Origin: Novosphingobium arvoryzae
GTDB taxonomy: Bacteria; Pseudomonadota; Alphaproteobacteria; Sphingomonadales; Sphingomonadaceae
Assembly: GCF_014652615.1 (NCBI RefSeq)
Contig: NZ_BMZD01000002.1
Span: forward strand, 434,001-498,000
Direction: 5' to 3'
Length of the DNA stretch: 64,000 nt
Each line of letters opens with the position of its first letter. Position 1 is the first letter of the stretch. A program made the translations under genes and the position numbers. Below, one piece after another: positions 62,812 through 64,000 of this stretch. The notes beneath the pieces were generated by a model. That model saw only the letters and a program-made list of their open reading frames with translations, had not been told where the DNA came from and searched no databases.

Positions 62812-63687
62812 ATGGCGAAACCGCTGATTCACCCCAACTGGGACAAGGCCCCCGCCGGAATCACCGACGGCTTCAGCCTGGAAATGACCGCCAAGGACAT
62901 CGAATCGCTGCGCGAGGCCGCGCCGCTGATTCCGGCCGACACCCCCGTCGCCGTCACGTTCCTGCCCGGCGAAGAAGCCGAAGCCCGCATCGCCGCCACG
63001 GTCGCCGTGCGCGAACTGGGGTTTGAACCGATGCCGCACTTCTCCGCGCGGCGCATCACCTCCGAAGACGATTTCGAGGGTTACCTGAAAGCCGTGGTCG
63101 AACGCGCGGGGGTGACCCGCTGCTTCATCGTCGCGGGCGACCCGCCGGAACCGCAGGGCCCCTATTTCGACACCTCCGCCCTGATCGCGACTGGCGCGTT
63201 CGAGCGCGCGGGCATCAAGGCCATCGGCGTTGGTGGCCACCCCGAAGGGCATCCCAACATGACCGAGCAGCAATGCTGGTACGTGCTGGAAAGCAAGGTC
63301 CGCGCGATCGAATCGCGCGGCATGGCGCCGCTGGTGGTCACCCAGTTCGGGTTCGATCCCGATGCCTTCCTCACCTGGCTGAAGCAGCTGCGCATGCGCG
63401 GGCTGGACGTGCCGGTGCGGATCGGGGTGCCCGGCCCCGCCAGCATCAAGGCCCTGCTGCGCTTTGCCGCGCGCTGCGGCGTGGGCGCATCGGCCAGCGT
63501 GATGAAGAAATACGGCATCTCGCTCACCAACCTGATCGGCAGCGCCGGACCGGACAAGCTGGTCGACGCGTTCGCGCGCGGGCTGTCGGGCGAACACGGC
63601 CGGGTGCGGCTGCACTTCTATCCCTTCGGCGGCATGGTGAAGACCGTGGAATGGATCGCCGCCTATAACCGGAAGCACGGCCTTTGA
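62812..63687 (+). CDS. metF: Methylenetetrahydrofolate reductase
   Basis: The 291-residue enzyme starts at ATG 62812 with AAGAGGAAG before it. MetF-type TIM barrel marks: FSLEMTAKDIESLREA, PHFSARRITSEDDFEGYL, FIVAGDPPEPQGP, VGGHPEGHPNM and FGFDPDAFLTWL. It is the diverged MetF form found beside ligM in sphingomonads. It probably runs in the oxidising direction, turning the 5-methyl-folate made by LigM into methylene-folate. It overlaps the next gene by 4 nt (TTGA). Confidence 0.88.
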   Translation: MAKPLIHPNWDKAPAGITDGFSLEMTAKDIESLREAAPLIPADTPVAVTFLPGEEAEARIAATVAVRELGFEPMPHFSARRITSEDDFEGYLKAVVERAGVTRCFIVAGDPPEPQGPYFDTSALIATGAFERAGIKAIGVGGHPEGHPNMTEQQCWYVLESKVRAIESRGMAPLVVTQFGFDPDAFLTWLKQLRMRGLDVPVRIGVPGPASIKALLRFAARCGVGASASVMKKYGISLTNLIGSAGPDKLVDAFARGLSGEHGRVRLHFYPFGGMVKTVEWIAAYNRKHGL

Positions 63688-64000
63688 CCGACTACGTCCT
63701 GGTCCACGGGGCGTGGGGCGGCGGCTGGGCCTATGACCGGCTGGCGCGCGAGTTGACGACACACGGCCACCGCGTGCTGGTGGCGCAACTGACGGGCCTT
63801 GGCACCCGCGCGGCAGAGCTCAATCCGGCGATCACGCTGACCACCCACATCGACGACGTGACTGCGCAGATTGCCGATGCCGGGTTTGACCGGTTCGTGC
63901 TGTGCGGCCATTCATGGGGCGGGATGGTCATCACCGGCGTCGCCACCCGGCTGGGCGGGCGGATCGACGCGATCTGTTATATCGATGCGTTCCTGCCCGC
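63684..64000 (+). CDS. Alpha/beta hydrolase, truncated by the window edge
   Basis: From TTG 63684 (overlapping the metF stop by 4 nt) the frame stays open to the edge for 105 codons. It reads YVLVHGAWGGGWAYDR (oxyanion region), then FVLCGHSWGGMVITG with the nucleophile Ser, and IDAICYIDAFLPA. It resembles the hydrolase at 57124 in the same region. The end, the catalytic His and the substrate are outside the view. The tight coupling suggests a shared transcript with ligM-metF. Confidence 0.8.
   Translation, partial: MTDYVLVHGAWGGGWAYDRLARELTTHGHRVLVAQLTGLGTRAAELNPAITLTTHIDDVTAQIADAGFDRFVLCGHSWGGMVITGVATRLGGRIDAICYIDAFLP

Overview
The window is high-GC, densely packed bacterial chromosome with short intergenic gaps and many ATGA/TGATG overlaps. 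Gene content points to an alphaproteobacterium of the Sphingomonadales, probably Novosphingobium or Sphingobium-like. Evidence: NDUFA12 next to a DUF2155 gene, DUF3297, a ParA/RHH/SPOR set, and close relatives of the Sphingobium SYK-6 lignin enzymes LigM and LigF. No insertion sequence, prophage, rRNA or CRISPR array is visible. Base composition looks uniform by eye.

Left part (1-23.4 kb) is mostly housekeeping: pyrB with a dihydroorotase-like gene whose zinc-binding residues are degenerate; a ParA / ribbon-helix-helix / SPOR operon with a divergent Sel1-SPOR gene; bfd-bfr behind a Fur-box promoter; der; a CHAP amidase; tRNA-Val; serS-surE-LytM-K+ channel; rimO; a PhoU-like/Pit operon with a Pho box; a serine hydrolase; corA; a Baeyer-Villiger-type monooxygenase; a CinA-like protein; and a lipoprotein with a chorismate-lyase-like look.

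Middle (23.4-48.8 kb): on the minus strand tRNA-Trp, an unrelated membrane protein, secE, nusG, rplK and rplA, closed by a good terminator. Then aat, whose tail overlaps the DUF2155 gene tail to tail, NDUFA12, DUF192, recX, a fatty acyl-AMP ligase, two envelope proteins of unknown role, a TelA operon, lipocalin, acetyl-CoA synthetase, TonB, a beta-CASP nuclease, TetR, a 5'-nucleotidase lipoprotein, a DbpA-like DEAD-box helicase, a Gre-like factor and an ABC-F ATPase.

Right part (48.8-64 kb) is the accessory and most interesting region. It reads as a lignin-aromatic catabolic island: acyl-CoA dehydrogenase with IclR regulator, CoA ligase, aldehyde dehydrogenase, amidohydrolase resembling aryl beta-ketoacyl-CoA hydrolases, SDR, LigF-like glutathione S-transferase, alpha/beta hydrolase, TauD-like dioxygenase, and then PurU divergent from LigM-MetF. 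LigM (tetrahydrofolate-dependent vanillate O-demethylase), MetF and PurU make a coherent C1-recycling unit. The ald operon and the ligM operon share a promoter layout (TTGC-C, 16 nt, TATGCA) built over the same palindrome, GTATGCA-N-TGCATAC, which suggests one repressor for both. My inferred pathway, untested: beta-ether cleavage by the GST, side-chain oxidation by the aldehyde dehydrogenase, CoA activation by the ligase, cleavage to vanillate plus acetyl-CoA by the amidohydrolase, then O-demethylation by LigM.
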